NCBI RefSeq assembly: GCF_020497125.1
Contig: NC_059074.1
Location: forward strand, 193,063,415 to 193,127,414
Length of the DNA stretch: 64,000 bases
Reading direction: 5' to 3'
Source of the DNA: Mauremys mutica
Taxonomy: Eukaryota; Chordata; Testudines; Geoemydidae
Part shown: positions 12,367-22,188 of the stretch, one piece after another
Layout: each line of letters opens with the position of its first letter
How positions within the stretch are numbered: position 1 is the first letter of the stretch
Notes under the pieces: model-generated
What the model was told of the DNA's origin: nothing
Databases searched by the model: none
Seen by the model: only the letters and a program-made list of their open reading frames with translations
Translations under genes and position numbers: made by a program

Positions 12367-15033
12367 TATAAGGAATTGGGGGGGGGAAGGGGATTTTCAA
12401 AGACATTATTAGCAGTTAGGTGCCCTAGTTTCATTGCCAATGCCCACTCTCCATTGGTGTCTCGGAAAATCATCCCCTACATGAAAAGTTAAGGGTAAAA
12501 TTTTCTGAAGTACCCGAGTGATTCAGGAGCTATTTTCAAAAGGAATATAGATGGGGCATAGTGATGGGTGGGTCACGGCCCACCCACTTAGCATCCAGGC
12601 CCACCCAAATCTGAGCAGGGGTGTAGCGCTGGCACAGCAGCCCAGAGAGTCACTTGGGCACCTGAAATCCAGGACGGAGCTATGTGTCTGCTCTTCAGAA
12701 AGCTACACTCCAGCAGCTCTGCTTTGCCATTTTCTGACCTGTCTCAGGCACATGTCCAGCTCGGCAGGTGAAACCCTGTGTCTGGGGGCACCAGGACTAG
12801 GAAGGGGACGTGACGTCGGGAGAGAAGCTGAGCTACCACAGTCTGTCATTGCCCCTGCACCCAAAAGTCGGGGCCCACCCGAATTTCCACTCCTAGCTAC
12901 TCCACTGAATGTAGAACACCTAGAAGCCTAAATCTGATTGAAAGTCAATGAGAATAATACTCCTAGCTGCATGAGTCACTTTGGAAGATGGGCTTTATGA
13001 CCAGACTTTCAAAGATATTTAGGTGCCAAAAAATACAGATAGGCACCTGAAGAGATTTTTCAAAAGTGCCTCAGCAGGTTAGATGCTTAACTCCCACTGA
13101 AATTCCATTGGCTTCTGTAGAGGTACTTATGATCTACACTGGAGTAAGGCTTTGATCCAAAGCCTGTGGAAGTCAGTGAACAGAATCCCATTGACTCCAG
13201 TTGGCCCTGAGCAAGAGAAGACTCAGTCTGATCTATTGTATTTTAGCTGGAGCCACAACCTGATCTGCTCTGAGTTACCACGGTGTAAATCCTAGAGTAA
13301 TCCCACTGATTTCAAGAGAATTATTCTGGTATTACATGTGGGGTAATGAAGAGCAAAACTGGGCCCATTGACTTCAAGCGGACTAGTATATGAAAAAGGA
13401 GAGCAAGGTATGGCCCTTGGTATGTTACATAAGAAAGATGGTTCCTGAAGCTAATTAATCCTTGAAAAGATCATTTGATCTATCTGATTGTTAGCAATAC
13501 ATTTTTAATTGTTCATTTTAGTCAAGCATCATTTGAACACAAGTCAATTTGCAATTTCATTAGAGTACAGAAAAGGCCTGGGGTATATTCCTGGTAAAAA
13601 AAGAAAAAAAATCTCTGGCAAAATTTCACAAAGGATGTTAATCCTCTAATTAATTGTAGGTATCAAGAAAGAATTAATGTGTCCTGCTAGTTAAGCAGAA
13701 GTCATCTTGCCAAGAAGTGCATTTTGTCATACCTTTCCCTCCAGGAAAACCTTTTTACAAGCTTTGTGGCAAAATACCCTGGCAACTAATGACTAGCTTT
13801 GAAGCAACATTCACAGACCATTTGCTTTGATGACATTTGAAGCTTTTTTCTCTACTCATTCCGAAGTCTGTGGTAAGTATAGTACCCGGCTGCACAGCCT
13901 TTGAAAACTAATCAATACAGTAAGATTTGTCAGGTTGCAGCTGAGGACCATCACAGCTTTTAACTCCTTTCTTGGTTGCCCTGTTGTACATGTTTTTAAG
14001 TTAAACCTTATGAAGAGATTTGAGTAAATTATACTTACCATATTCATAGGCACACAAGTGTGACCCAGCTTTTCTTCCACATTTTAACTTCAAAAGCTCA
14101 TAATCTGTCAGTTAACCTTCCATAAAACTAAAATGATATGGTCATCATACAATAATCTGGTGATTGATTGTATCTGACAAAAAGTCATAAATAGTGAATA
14201 GTTTGTCACAGTTACACCTGTGAAAATTAGAAGAAAACAAAAAGAACATGTTCAGGCAAACTAGTAGTGAAACAACTGGCCTGATTCTGAGCTCACTCTT
14301 ACTGTTGTACATCCAGGGTGACTCCACTGACCTCAGTCGAGCCAATCTAAATGTATAGCAGCGTAATGGAGATTAGAATATGGCCCTTGGAGTTTTATTT
14401 TTATTGTAACTTTTAACTCTTCTTTAATCAATGCTAAAATCTTTAGGTCTGAGTTCTCATTTCAATGGCTTTGTGTAATGTGTCTCAACTATGCCTCATC
14501 TAATTTAATAAGATGCAAGCTAAGGAAGTACTTAAGTTACTTATCAAGGGTTTCAGATGACACATTATTATTGTACTCAGAAGTCAATATTTGCTAATCA
14601 TGTTAGCACAGGAACTGTTCCAGGTCTACAATTCTTGGATTGCAAAGATCTTTAAGATTACTTGAACCTATCTTCCTCCTCTCTTGTCCCCCCGCTCAGC
14701 ATTGAACCCTGTCTGTCTGTCTCCTGGAATGGACAAATCAATGCCACGATAAGAAAAACCTGTCTTGTTCACAGAGTCATGCTGAAAAGCTATTAAAATT
14801 CTCAACCCTTGTTTTTAGCCATTGGTCTGGTGGTTTAGAACCTGATCCATTGACTACAGTGGGAGCAGTGTGTGCTCAGCACCTTTCAGGATCATGCCCT
14901 CCTGTCTCTCGCATTAGTATGATCTCAGACCGATAAGTCACATGTTTGCACAAAACTCCAGTTGAAACCATGGGAGTTTTACACATGGAACAACAACAGA
15001 TTGTGATTGTAGAGGGTTGCGTCCGTCTTTCCC
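12367..15033. other. No gene seen; miniature-element fragments
   Basis: Partial miniature elements occur near 13007-13120 and 14278-14390. The segment 12551-12931 is GC-richer, with one 126-codon open frame of no recognised family. Confidence 0.45.
13007..13120. mobile_element. Miniature element, AGGTGCCTAA type
   Basis: Contains ATATTTAGGTGCCAAAAAATA CAG, GATAGGCACCTGAAG, TTTTTCAAAAGTGCCT and ACTCCCACTGAAATTCCATT, the order seen in other copies in this window. Confidence 0.45.
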
Positions 15034-15455
15034 TGTCAGGCCCAGAGGGATGCCACTCGCCCTTGCTGTTGCGTATCTGTAAAGACCGGCGTAAAGGGGA
15101 ATTAGGAGCCTCGGAGGCTCTGATCCTCTAGGCAGGGCTGAACACCAAACAGTCTAGGGGCTCAGGCCCTCAGGAAGGGGGGATCCCACTGAAACACTCT
15201 TGCCAGTATTCTGGCCACACAACCAGACTATTCTGTGGCAGTGGGAGGGAGACACCTGTCGCCTTTGCTAACTGTGGCCCAAATGAGCAATAGGGTCCTC
15301 CTTTTATACTGCCTGTCCTGCCCCTCTGTTTCTGGCAGGGCAAGTGTGGCATGCCTGGCTGTTCCCACCCCCTGTGGGAAGCCATGCCCCTCGTCCCTGC
15401 TATACACAACCCCGACCTTCGGGGATGGCCTGGTCCCTGTCTCCCAACCATGACA
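15034..15455 (-). repeat. 3' LTR of the Gmr1-like element
   Basis: The plus strand starts TGTCAGG and ends CATGACA, giving TGTCA/TGACA inverted ends and TG...CA on the element strand. It shares long segments with 21544-22188: the GTGTAAAGGGGAATTA region, GGCAGGGCTGAACA, TATTCTGGCCACACAA and the TATA segment. On the minus strand TATAAAAGG sits at about 15300-15308 as a promoter TATA box. It is shorter than the other LTR because of internal deletions. Confidence 0.75.
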
Positions 15456-15499
15456 AGGAGTCTGCATTTGCATTTTCCTTCCCAGCATGATGCTGCACC

Positions 15500-15930
15500 A
15501 TAAATGCAAAAGGTTGGAGGTAAAGTGCCACTGCATCAGCCTTGCATTGGTGTCCTTGATGGTTTGGAGCCATTTACAGGGTGAGTGGTCCGTCACTATG
15601 ATGAAGGGCCTGTCCAGGAAGTAATAACAGAGTGCTTCTACTGCCCACTTGACTGCTAGGATTTCTTCTCAATGACCGAATAGTTGCGTTCCTGGGGAAC
15701 AGCTTCTGGCTGATGTAGAGGACTGGGTGTTCCTCCCTGTCCATGTTCTGGAAGAGGAAAGCACCAAGTCCTACCACTGAGGTGTCCATTTGGACAACGA
15801 AGCCACAGGTGAAGTCAGAGCTGTACAGTACAGGTTTTTGGCATAGGTGGTCCTTCAGTGTCCAAAAAGGCTCTTCGCATTTAGGTGGCCAGCGTACCTG
15901 ATGCAGGCTGCCCTTAGTGAGTAACACGGT
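15500..15930 (-). pseudogene. RNase H remnant of the Gmr1-like element
   Basis: Minus-strand peptides include VLYSSDFTCGFVVQMDTSVV, LGAFLFQ, HPVLYISQKLFPRN and, in another frame, VTDHSPCKWLQTIKDTNARL after correcting the start. This is the gypsy RNase H: the D-x-S active-site Asp appears as MDTS, followed by the T-D-H-x-P-L-K-W-L-like segment. It ends about 50 bp before the 3' LTR, so nothing follows RNase H. Confidence 0.75.
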
Positions 15931-15966
15931 CAGGGCTGTGGCAATTGTGGCAAAGCCAGGAATGAA

Positions 15967-16930
15967 TCAGCAATAATACCCCATCAGTCCCAGGAATTGC
16001 CTCACCTGTTTCTCAGTGGTCTGGGCTGGATGGCCTTGTATAGCCTGGACCTTCCCAACCAGACGGTATACCTTATCGCACCCGCGGGTGTAATCAAGAT
16101 AGGTGGTCTCTTGCCAACTGATCTGGCACTTCTTAGGGTTTGTAGTCAGCCCTGCCTCCCGGAGGGTCCTTATGACAGCTGTCACCTGGTTCAGGTGGTC
16201 TTCCCTGCAGCGACTGTAGATCACTACATCATCAAGATAGGCCGTGGCATACTCGATGTGGGGCTCTAGCAGACAGACCATCAGCCTCTGGAAGGTCACG
16301 AAGGCTCCATGAAGGCCAAAGGGCATCTTGGTAATTGGTAGAAGCTGCTGGGTGTAGCAAAGGCTGTCTTTTCCTTCAGCCTGGGTTCCAGCAGGATCTG
16401 CCAGTTGCCCTTGGTCAGATCCACGGTGGTGATGTAGTGGGCCTCTCTGAGTCGGTCGAATAGCTCATCAATCCAAGGCATTGGCTATGTATTGAATTTG
16501 GAGATAGTGTTCACCGTCCAGAAATCAGTGCAGAACCAGAGGGTCCCATCTGGCTTGGGGACCAGCACTGTGGCTGTGCCACTCGCTCTGTGACTTCTCG
16601 ATGACCCCTAGGTCAGCCATTGCCCAGACCTCCTGCACTACCACATCCCACATTCGGCGCAGGAGGGGTGTCATCGCCTCACAAACCATTTCCCCAGGGT
16701 TGGTCTGAATGGTGTGCTAGACCAGGGTGGTCTGTCCAGGCAAGGCTGTGAAGGTTTTAGAGAAGGCTTCTAGCAGCCACTTGGTCTGCTTCCACTGCTC
16801 TTCTGTGAGGTCCTTGAGCAGGGGCTCTTTGGTCTCGGCTGCCGTGGGAACCTGGGGCCCCAGTTCTGGTTCATGGACGTATAGAGGTGATCGGCAGGCT
16901 CTCTCCCACACCCAGTCCCCACTCATGCCA
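15967..16930 (-). pseudogene. Gypsy-type reverse transcriptase remnant
   Basis: The linker LLKDLTEEQWKQTKWLLEAF (near 16830) leads into RT motifs MPWIDELFDRLREAHYITTV, DLTKGNWQILLEP, MPFGLHGAFVTFQRLM, AYLDDVVIYS and RQFLGLMGYY. The catalytic YLDD is intact (about 16220-16231), but frameshifts separate the pieces. The motifs are of Ty3/gypsy type. Confidence 0.85.
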
Positions 16931-17039
16931 TGGTTTCAGGAGGTTGACATGATATATTTGGTGAGGTTTTTTTGCCCATCCAGCTGCCAGAACTGGTAGG
17001 TAATGGTTCCTGCCTGGTGGATCACTTTTTATGGGCCCT

Positions 17040-17481
17040 GTCATCAAGGTGAAAGCTTGGACTCCTTAGAGAGGAGTAGTATGAGGACCCAATCACTTGA
17101 TTCAAAGGTCTAAGTCCGAGCTCCTCAGTTACAAGTTTGTGCCTGGGACCCTTGGGCGGCCTGCAAATTCTCCTTCTTTAAAAGTCCCCAGCCTGAGCCA
17201 GGCACTCTTGCAGCTGCAGTACATACCGTAGGAGCCCATGGGTCCAGGATGGGGTCTGTTACCAGGTCTCCTGCTTAAAGTCGAGCAGACCCTGAGGCTG
17301 TCAACCTACAGTAGCTCAAGCGACAAGAACTTGGTGGGGGCTTGCAGCACCTTCCTAATGGCTAGTAGTAAGGGAAGAAACTGTTGATCCCAGTAGCACA
17401 AGTTCTTAAATGGGAACTTCCAGAGCATATCTTTCAGGGTCTGGTAGAACCACTCAACCAGTCCATCCGTCTGAGGGTGGT
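17040..17481 (-). pseudogene. Integrase C-terminal remnant (second part)
   Basis: Minus-strand GYHPQTDGLVEWFYQTLKDM continues with WDQQFLPLLLAIRKVLQAPT, the last part of the integrase core. It is followed by DWVLILLLSKESKLSP, QGP and KVIHQAGTITYQFW, a decayed GPY/F module with several stops. RT begins after this on the same strand, fixing the order integrase before RT. Confidence 0.75.
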
Positions 17482-17559
17482 AGCCTGACCATAGGCGCCG
17501 ACTTATATGGGGCTCTGGGGCTTTAGCCCCAGGAATAAATCCCAAGCAGGGGCTCTGCC

Positions 17560-18230
17560 CCACCAATGTTTTCTCCCCTGCTTGGAGCGCACCCCCCGCC
17601 GCAGCCGCCACGGCTGGAGCTTCCCCCCTCCCCGCCCGGCAGGGGCGGCTCTAGGCACCAGCAAAACAAGCTGGTGCCTAGAGCTGGGGCCCCAGCTCAT
17701 CCTGCCGCTGCGAGCCGAGGAGCGGCCCGTCCCCTGCAGCCGGGGCAGGGCCGCGCTACCGGCTCCGCTTGGGGGAGAGGGATGGCCCCTTACCGGTAGC
17801 GCGGCCCCGCCTGGCTGCAGAGGACGGGCCGCTCCTCCTCCGCTTGTTCGCCCTGGCAGCAGCAGCTTGGCTGGGGGGGGGGGGGGGGCTGAGCTCCGCC
17901 CCGCTCAGCGCCGCGGGGTCCGGGGGGGGGGCTGGGAGCTCCGGGCCGAGCGGCTCCTCCCCTGACCACGCGGCTCTGAGCGGGGAAGAGCTCAGCCCCC
18001 TCCGGGAGCCATGCGGCTGCAGCGCTGTGCAGGGCCGCTTCTCCAGGCGCGCGCTGAGCGGGGGGTAAGCAGCCAGGGCCGGGGGGTTGGCTAAGGGGCA
18101 GGGAATCCCGGGGACACTCAGGGGGCAGGGAGGGGGCACAGGTTCTGTGGGGGGAGGGGCAGTCAGGGGCCAGGGAAGGGGGGTTGGATTGGGGGGGTCT
18201 CAGGGAGGTGGTTGTCAGGCACCCCCCGAC
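17560..18230. other. GC-rich block inside the hAT-like element
   Basis: Very GC- and CpG-rich, with long G runs (about 17874-17888 and 17921-17930) able to form G-quadruplexes. It contains an inverted repeat TCTAGGCACCAG / CTGGTGCCTAGA at about 17650-17686. Open frames on both strands are compositional; none resembles a known protein. Confidence 0.6.
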
Positions 18231-18730
18231 CCCATTACCCCCCAGGCCCAGCCCTGACCCCCAGCTCCAAGCCCAGCCCCACTGAGGTGGGCACCCCCCC
18301 AAACCCATCCTCCCCACCCAGCCCTGTCCCCCAGCTCCAAGCCAAGCCCCACTGAGATGGGCACCCCCCCAAACCCATCCTCCCCACCCAGCCCTGTCCC
18401 CCAGCTCCAAGCCCAGCCCCATTGAGATGGGCACCCCCCCAAACCCATCCTCCCCACCCAGCCCTGTCCCCCAGCTCCAAGCCCAGCCCCACTGAGATGG
18501 GCACCCCCCCAAACCCATCCTCCCCACCCAGCCCTGTCCCCCAGCTCCAAGCCCAGCCCCACTGAGATGGGCACCCCCCCAAACCCATCCTCCCCACCCA
18601 GCCCTGTCCCCCAGCTCCAAGCCCAGCCCCACTGAGATGGGCACCCCCCCAAACCCATCCTCCCCACCCAGCCCTGTCCCCCAGCTCCAAGCCCAGCCAC
18701 TCTGAGGTGGGCACCCCCACAAACCCATCC
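18231..18730. repeat. 70-bp minisatellite, about 7 copies
   Basis: The phrase AAACCCATCC recurs at 18301, 18371, 18441, 18511, 18581, 18651 and 18721, exactly 70 bp apart. Units contain CCCCCAGCTCCAAGCCCAGC and CACTGAGATGGGCACC. Units are nearly identical, so the array is young or homogenised. Since 70 is not a multiple of three and the unit lacks minus-strand stops, all three minus frames stay open and read as Gly/Trp-rich pseudo-proteins. Confidence 0.95.
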
Positions 18731-18732
18731 TG

Positions 18733-19471
18733 CACAGAGAATGGCCGACACCCTGTCTCCAGGCAACTGATGGCCTGGGCCACCCCCCTGCAAGGTGCCA
18801 ACTGAAGGTGTTGGAGAACAAAGAGATCAGGTGGCCTCCTAATGCCTGGAAGAGAGACAGGCCGGAGGAGGGAGTGTCAGTGCCTGTGCGGACTTCCGGG
18901 AAGCGCATGGTGTGGAAGGGGATGCTGGGATGCTTTGGAACAACTCCATACAAAGCCAGTCAGGACTCTGGGGGAGCCTCCTCTCTGAGCAGACTGTCTC
19001 CAGGGCAAGAAGCTTACACCTTCCTGGGTCTGACCTCGGAGCATTCAGCATGCCCTTCCACACCATGCACTTTCCGCAGCGAGTGTGCCCAGGCGGGGTC
19101 CTGGGGCAGCCAGAGGTCCCTGCACCCCAACTCCGCAGTCAGATGTGACTCTTAGCCAGACAGTAAAACAGAAGGTTTATTAGATGACAGGGATACAGTC
19201 TAAAACAGAGCTTGTAGGTACAGAAAACAGGACCCCTCAGTCAGGTCCATCTTGGGGGGTGGGGAGCCCAGACCCAAGTTCTGGGCCTCTCCCGATTTCC
19301 CCAGCCAGCTCCAAACTGACACTCCCTCATCTAGCCTTTGTGTCTCTTCCGGACAAGGAGGCCACCTGATCTCTTTGTCCCCAACACCGTCAGTTGGCAC
19401 TTTGCAGGGGAAACTGAGGCACCCACACAGTATTCAGAGAAAACATTAAGAACATTCCCACTTTGTCACAA
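18733..19471 (-). repeat. Rearranged LTR fragment with inverted duplication
   Basis: The plus-strand end ACTTTGTCACA makes the minus strand begin TGTGACAAAGTGGGA, an LTR-like start seen in turtle LTR repeats (recognised from memory, family not named). The segment 18790-18882 is repeated in inverted orientation at 19319-19410 (shared phrases such as AGATCAGGTGGCCTCCT and its complement). A second inverted pair is GCATGGTGTGGAAGG / CCTTCCACACCATGC (18905-18919 and 19051-19066). No coding potential is recognised. Confidence 0.5.
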
Positions 19472-19680
19472 CAGGTGCAACAAAATTTAATACTGTATAT
19501 TAAAGCAGGCAAGTGCTGCTTCTGACTTTCCACTTTTAATTGACCCTTGTAATCTTGTAGTGCTGACGCATTGTAGCTTCATTTTATATCAGCTTACAGG
19601 GTGAGAGCGGGGGGGGGAGGGGACACCACCATTTTGGGCCCCACCAAAAATTATACGAACCTGCCGCCTATGAGCCTGAC

Positions 19681-20280
19681 ATCTGCAGCTTCTTGATCCC
19701 TAGGAGGCTGCAGACTTCATGGAGCAGCTGAGAAGTGAAGTTCATCTCCTGGTCCATAAGGGTCTCCTAGGATAAGCCCACCAAGGTGGAGATCTTCAGG
19801 AGTTCTGCTGCAGTGAGCCACACAGTGGTGTTCCTTGGGAGCGGGAAGCCTCTGGAAAGCGGGTGGCTTAGTCCATCACTACTAGAATGTAGCAGAAGTT
19901 GGTGATGCTTTTGACGAGGGGCTCTACCAGGTTCATTGCAGTCCTCTCAAAGGGCATCCCTACCACCGACAAGAAGATGAGCAGGGCTTTCTGTATCCCC
20001 AGGGGCACCCCCAGTTGGAACTCTGGGCAGGAAGTGCAGTAATCCTCGACAACCTAGTACATGCCCGGCCAGAAGAACCAAACCAAGACCTAGGCCAGGG
20101 TCTTCTCTTTTCCCGAATGGCCAGCCATGGGGACTTCATGGACTAATCCCATTACTGCCCACTTGTGACACTGTGGCATGACCAGCTGGGAATGGGGCTC
20201 ACAGGTCCGAGGATTTTGGTTAACCCAGTACAGGCACTCCCCTGTCAACTCGAACCACGGCCACTGGGCTGCTTACTGCG
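19681..20280 (-). pseudogene. Integrase N-terminal and core remnant (first part)
   Basis: Minus-strand frames with stops read LVMPQCHKWAVMGLVHEVPM followed by AGHSGKEKT, FFWPGMY and a C-x-x-C-like segment: the HHCC zinc region of gypsy integrases. Downstream are MNLVEPL, ATRFPEASRS and LLHEVCSLLGIKKLQMS, the integrase core up to the nested insertion. Reading resumes on the other side of the hAT-like element with GYHPQTDGLVE. Confidence 0.65.
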
Positions 20281-20559
20281 GGTCCTTCGCCGCCCTGCCA
20301 ATATACGCTATCTTTTCATAGGTCCGGCTGAAGGTGGGGTCCTCTCTTTGGTCCCAGATGAAGTTGATTCCTACGTCCAGGAGGGCTTCCCTGCTGTCCG
20401 GCCAGAGTGGCTTGTTTCCTTCTGGGGCATCAAGGGTCCAAAGTGGGGCTGGTGGGTCACTTGCGTTAGTCTTCTTTGGGCTCTTAGCCTTGTCCTCCAG
20501 GGGGTCTCTCTTGAGGGCCATCTGCACCAGTGGATCCCAAAGACTTGTGGTTTGCAGAA

Positions 20560-20800
20560 CTCGAGTGAATTCTCATCCAAGAATGACAGGTTGGGCAGCT
20601 TCAGGGTGACCCCCCCCTGTCATTACCCGGGTCACTCTGTCCACAGTTAGCGGTACCCAGGCACTTGGATACAACTTCACATTCCCATAGATACAGAGGA
20701 GTCAAATCTGGCCCAGTGTGAGGTTGCTTGCCAGGGTGAGTTGCTGACGCACCAGGGTTTGCCCACAGCCAATTCCCCTCCTCCTCTGTGGCCTGCTACT
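20560..20800 (-). pseudogene. Retroviral-type aspartic protease remnant
   Basis: The minus strand reads GIGCGQTLVRQQL, then after frame changes YGNVKLYPSAWVPLTVD. The pattern (D-S-G-x-x-x-T-L-V followed by a Y-P ... V-P-L-x-V block) fits LTR-element proteases, but the catalytic D-S-G has become G-I-G, so the enzyme is inactive. It sits between Gag and integrase. Confidence 0.5.
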
Positions 20801-21056
20801 ACAGCCTTTGTCATGGCTAAAGCCCAGCCGGGTCGCTGTATTAGGGCTGGAGGGTCTTTCAAGCCTGTGGGGAAAGGAGAGGGGAGGGTCCATGCCCACT
20901 ACAGCTCCAGGCACTATTGGGGTCTCTGTGGCCAGAAAATCCTCCATTAGGCTGACTGTCGCCCTGAGGGTGGTGGGTTGGTGTCGGAAGATCCAGGCCC
21001 TCCCTTATGATGGGAGAATATGAATGAACTGCTCAACAACCTCCTGCTCGGCTACT

Positions 21057-21290
21057 TCAGTGGCAACACCAGCTGGTGTCCTTGAGCTCCTGTGTCACAA
21101 CCTGGGGTTGGGCCCCCAGTGGGTAGGTCTTCCCCCAAAACTGATGCTGAAAGGTTTTTGGGGTGAAGTCTAGAGCATCCAACATGGCTGTCTTTACTGC
21201 TCTGTAGTCATGGGCCTCGTTGTCGGAGAGCCCGCGATAAGCGTCCTGGACTGCCCCCATTAGGTAGGGGGCCAAGAGTATGGCTCATTG
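21057..21290 (-). pseudogene. Gag capsid remnant of the Gmr1-like element
   Basis: The minus-strand peptide includes LMGAVQDAYRGLSDNEAHDY, then VKTAMLDALDF, YPLGAQPQVVTQELKD. This resembles the gypsy/SCAN-like capsid core (the A-A-Y-R-x-L ... D-Y ... V-K-x-A-I-L-D pattern). The open stretch ends at a stop near 21057. It lies just inside the 5' LTR, as expected for Gag. Confidence 0.65.
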
Positions 21291-21543
21291 GTTCGGTGGC
21301 CATCTGGCTGCTGACGCAACCAGCTATAATGTTATCAGGAAGGCTTCTGGGTCGTCTCCAGGCCCCATCTTCATAAGGTGTACTGGCATCACAGGGGTCA
21401 TTGGCTCTCCACCCACCGTTTAATAAGCTTATCCAGCTCCATCATAGTCACTCGGGTGGGCAGCGGGCTAGAAGCATGTACAGTCCCCTCGTCTCAGGGG
21501 TCGGGCATTGCCTGTATTCTCCACCACGTGTAGAGGGGAGACC

Positions 21544-22188
21544 TGTCAGACCTGGAAGGAGGCCACACCCCCTTGCTGCTGTATCTTTGTAAAGAGTGGT
21601 GTAAAGGGGAATTAGCAGCCTCAGAGGCCCTGACCCTCTAGGCAGGGCTGAACATCAAACAGTCGAGGGGCTCAGGCCCTCAGGCAGAGCAGGGCAACAG
21701 GCAATCTTTCGCCCAGCTTCCTGCCTCAGGCAGACGTTAGAGAATGCAGGCCTCTCAGCCTATGGTATGTAGGTGGCTGTCTCACCCCTGGGCCCACCCT
21801 ACTCCACTGGGTCCCAACCCACTGGGTCAGCAGGGATCCCACCAAAACATGCTGTCCGGTATTCTGGCCACACAACTGAACTATTGTCTGGTTTCCCTGG
21901 GCTACTTCCTATGATCCCTTCACTGGGTATCTTCACTTTGTGGGGATCCTCCGTCTACCCGGGGTACCCAGCTTGTGACAGTTCCAACAGCTCTTTGGCT
22001 GTCCTTGTCGGCTGGCAGCTCCGGCAACTGCCCTTCAAGTGCAAGCCCCAGCAGCGGGTGGGAGGTGTCAGTTTCCTTCCCCAGCACCGCCTTTTATACT
22101 TCCTGCCCTGCCCCTCTGTTTCCAGCAGGGTGAGGATGGCTTGCCTGGCTCGGCTGGGCAGTGGTTCCTCCCCCTCGATACAGTGACC
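21544..22188 (-). repeat. 5' LTR of the Gmr1-like element
   Basis: Starts TGTCAGACC on the plus strand and aligns with the left LTR. A minus-strand TATAAAAGG box lies at about 22090-22098, at the equivalent position. The outer end is diverged (CAGTGACC), so the boundary is approximate. It retains about 200 bp lost from the left copy, including GGTATCTTCACTTTGTGGGG. Confidence 0.7.

Larger units (their letters stand above)
17490..19672. mobile_element. hAT-like non-autonomous element (2.18 kb) nested in the integrase
   Basis: Begins CATAGGCGCCGAC and ends GCCGCCTATG, so the ends are inverted (CATAGGCG). It is flanked by the perfect 8-bp duplication AGCCTGAC at 17482-17489 and 19673-19680. Removing it and one duplication restores the integrase reading across the junction. 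An 8-bp duplication is typical of hAT transposition. No transposase is visible. Inside are a GC-rich block, a 70-bp minisatellite and LTR-derived sequence. A 569-bp relative lies at 60078-60646. Confidence 0.8.
15034..22188 (-). mobile_element. Degenerate Ty3/gypsy-class LTR retrotransposon with Gmr1-like domain order
   Basis: Two related LTRs (15034-15455 and 21544-22188) flank minus-strand remnants in the order Gag, protease, integrase, RT, RNase H, with RNase H abutting the 3' LTR. Standard Ty3/gypsy elements have integrase last. Integrase-first order in an element with gypsy-type RT is the hallmark of the Gmr1-like group described in deuterostomes. All domains carry stops or frameshifts. 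A hAT-like element (17490-19672) interrupts the integrase. No convincing target duplication was seen. Confidence 0.8.

Noticed and set aside
12551..12931. 126-codon open frame in a GC-richer patch
   Set aside because: No recognised family and no splice context; the patch is probably repeat-derived.
17790..18953. Long minus-strand open frame (387 codons), Gly/Trp-rich
   Set aside because: It is produced by the 70-bp minisatellite and the GC-rich block; all three frames are open there and there is no domain similarity.
15034..22188. Reading the element as a standard gypsy with integrase last
   Set aside because: Integrase pieces at 17.3-20.2 kb lie upstream of RT on the element's own strand, and RNase H abuts the 3' LTR; nothing follows it.
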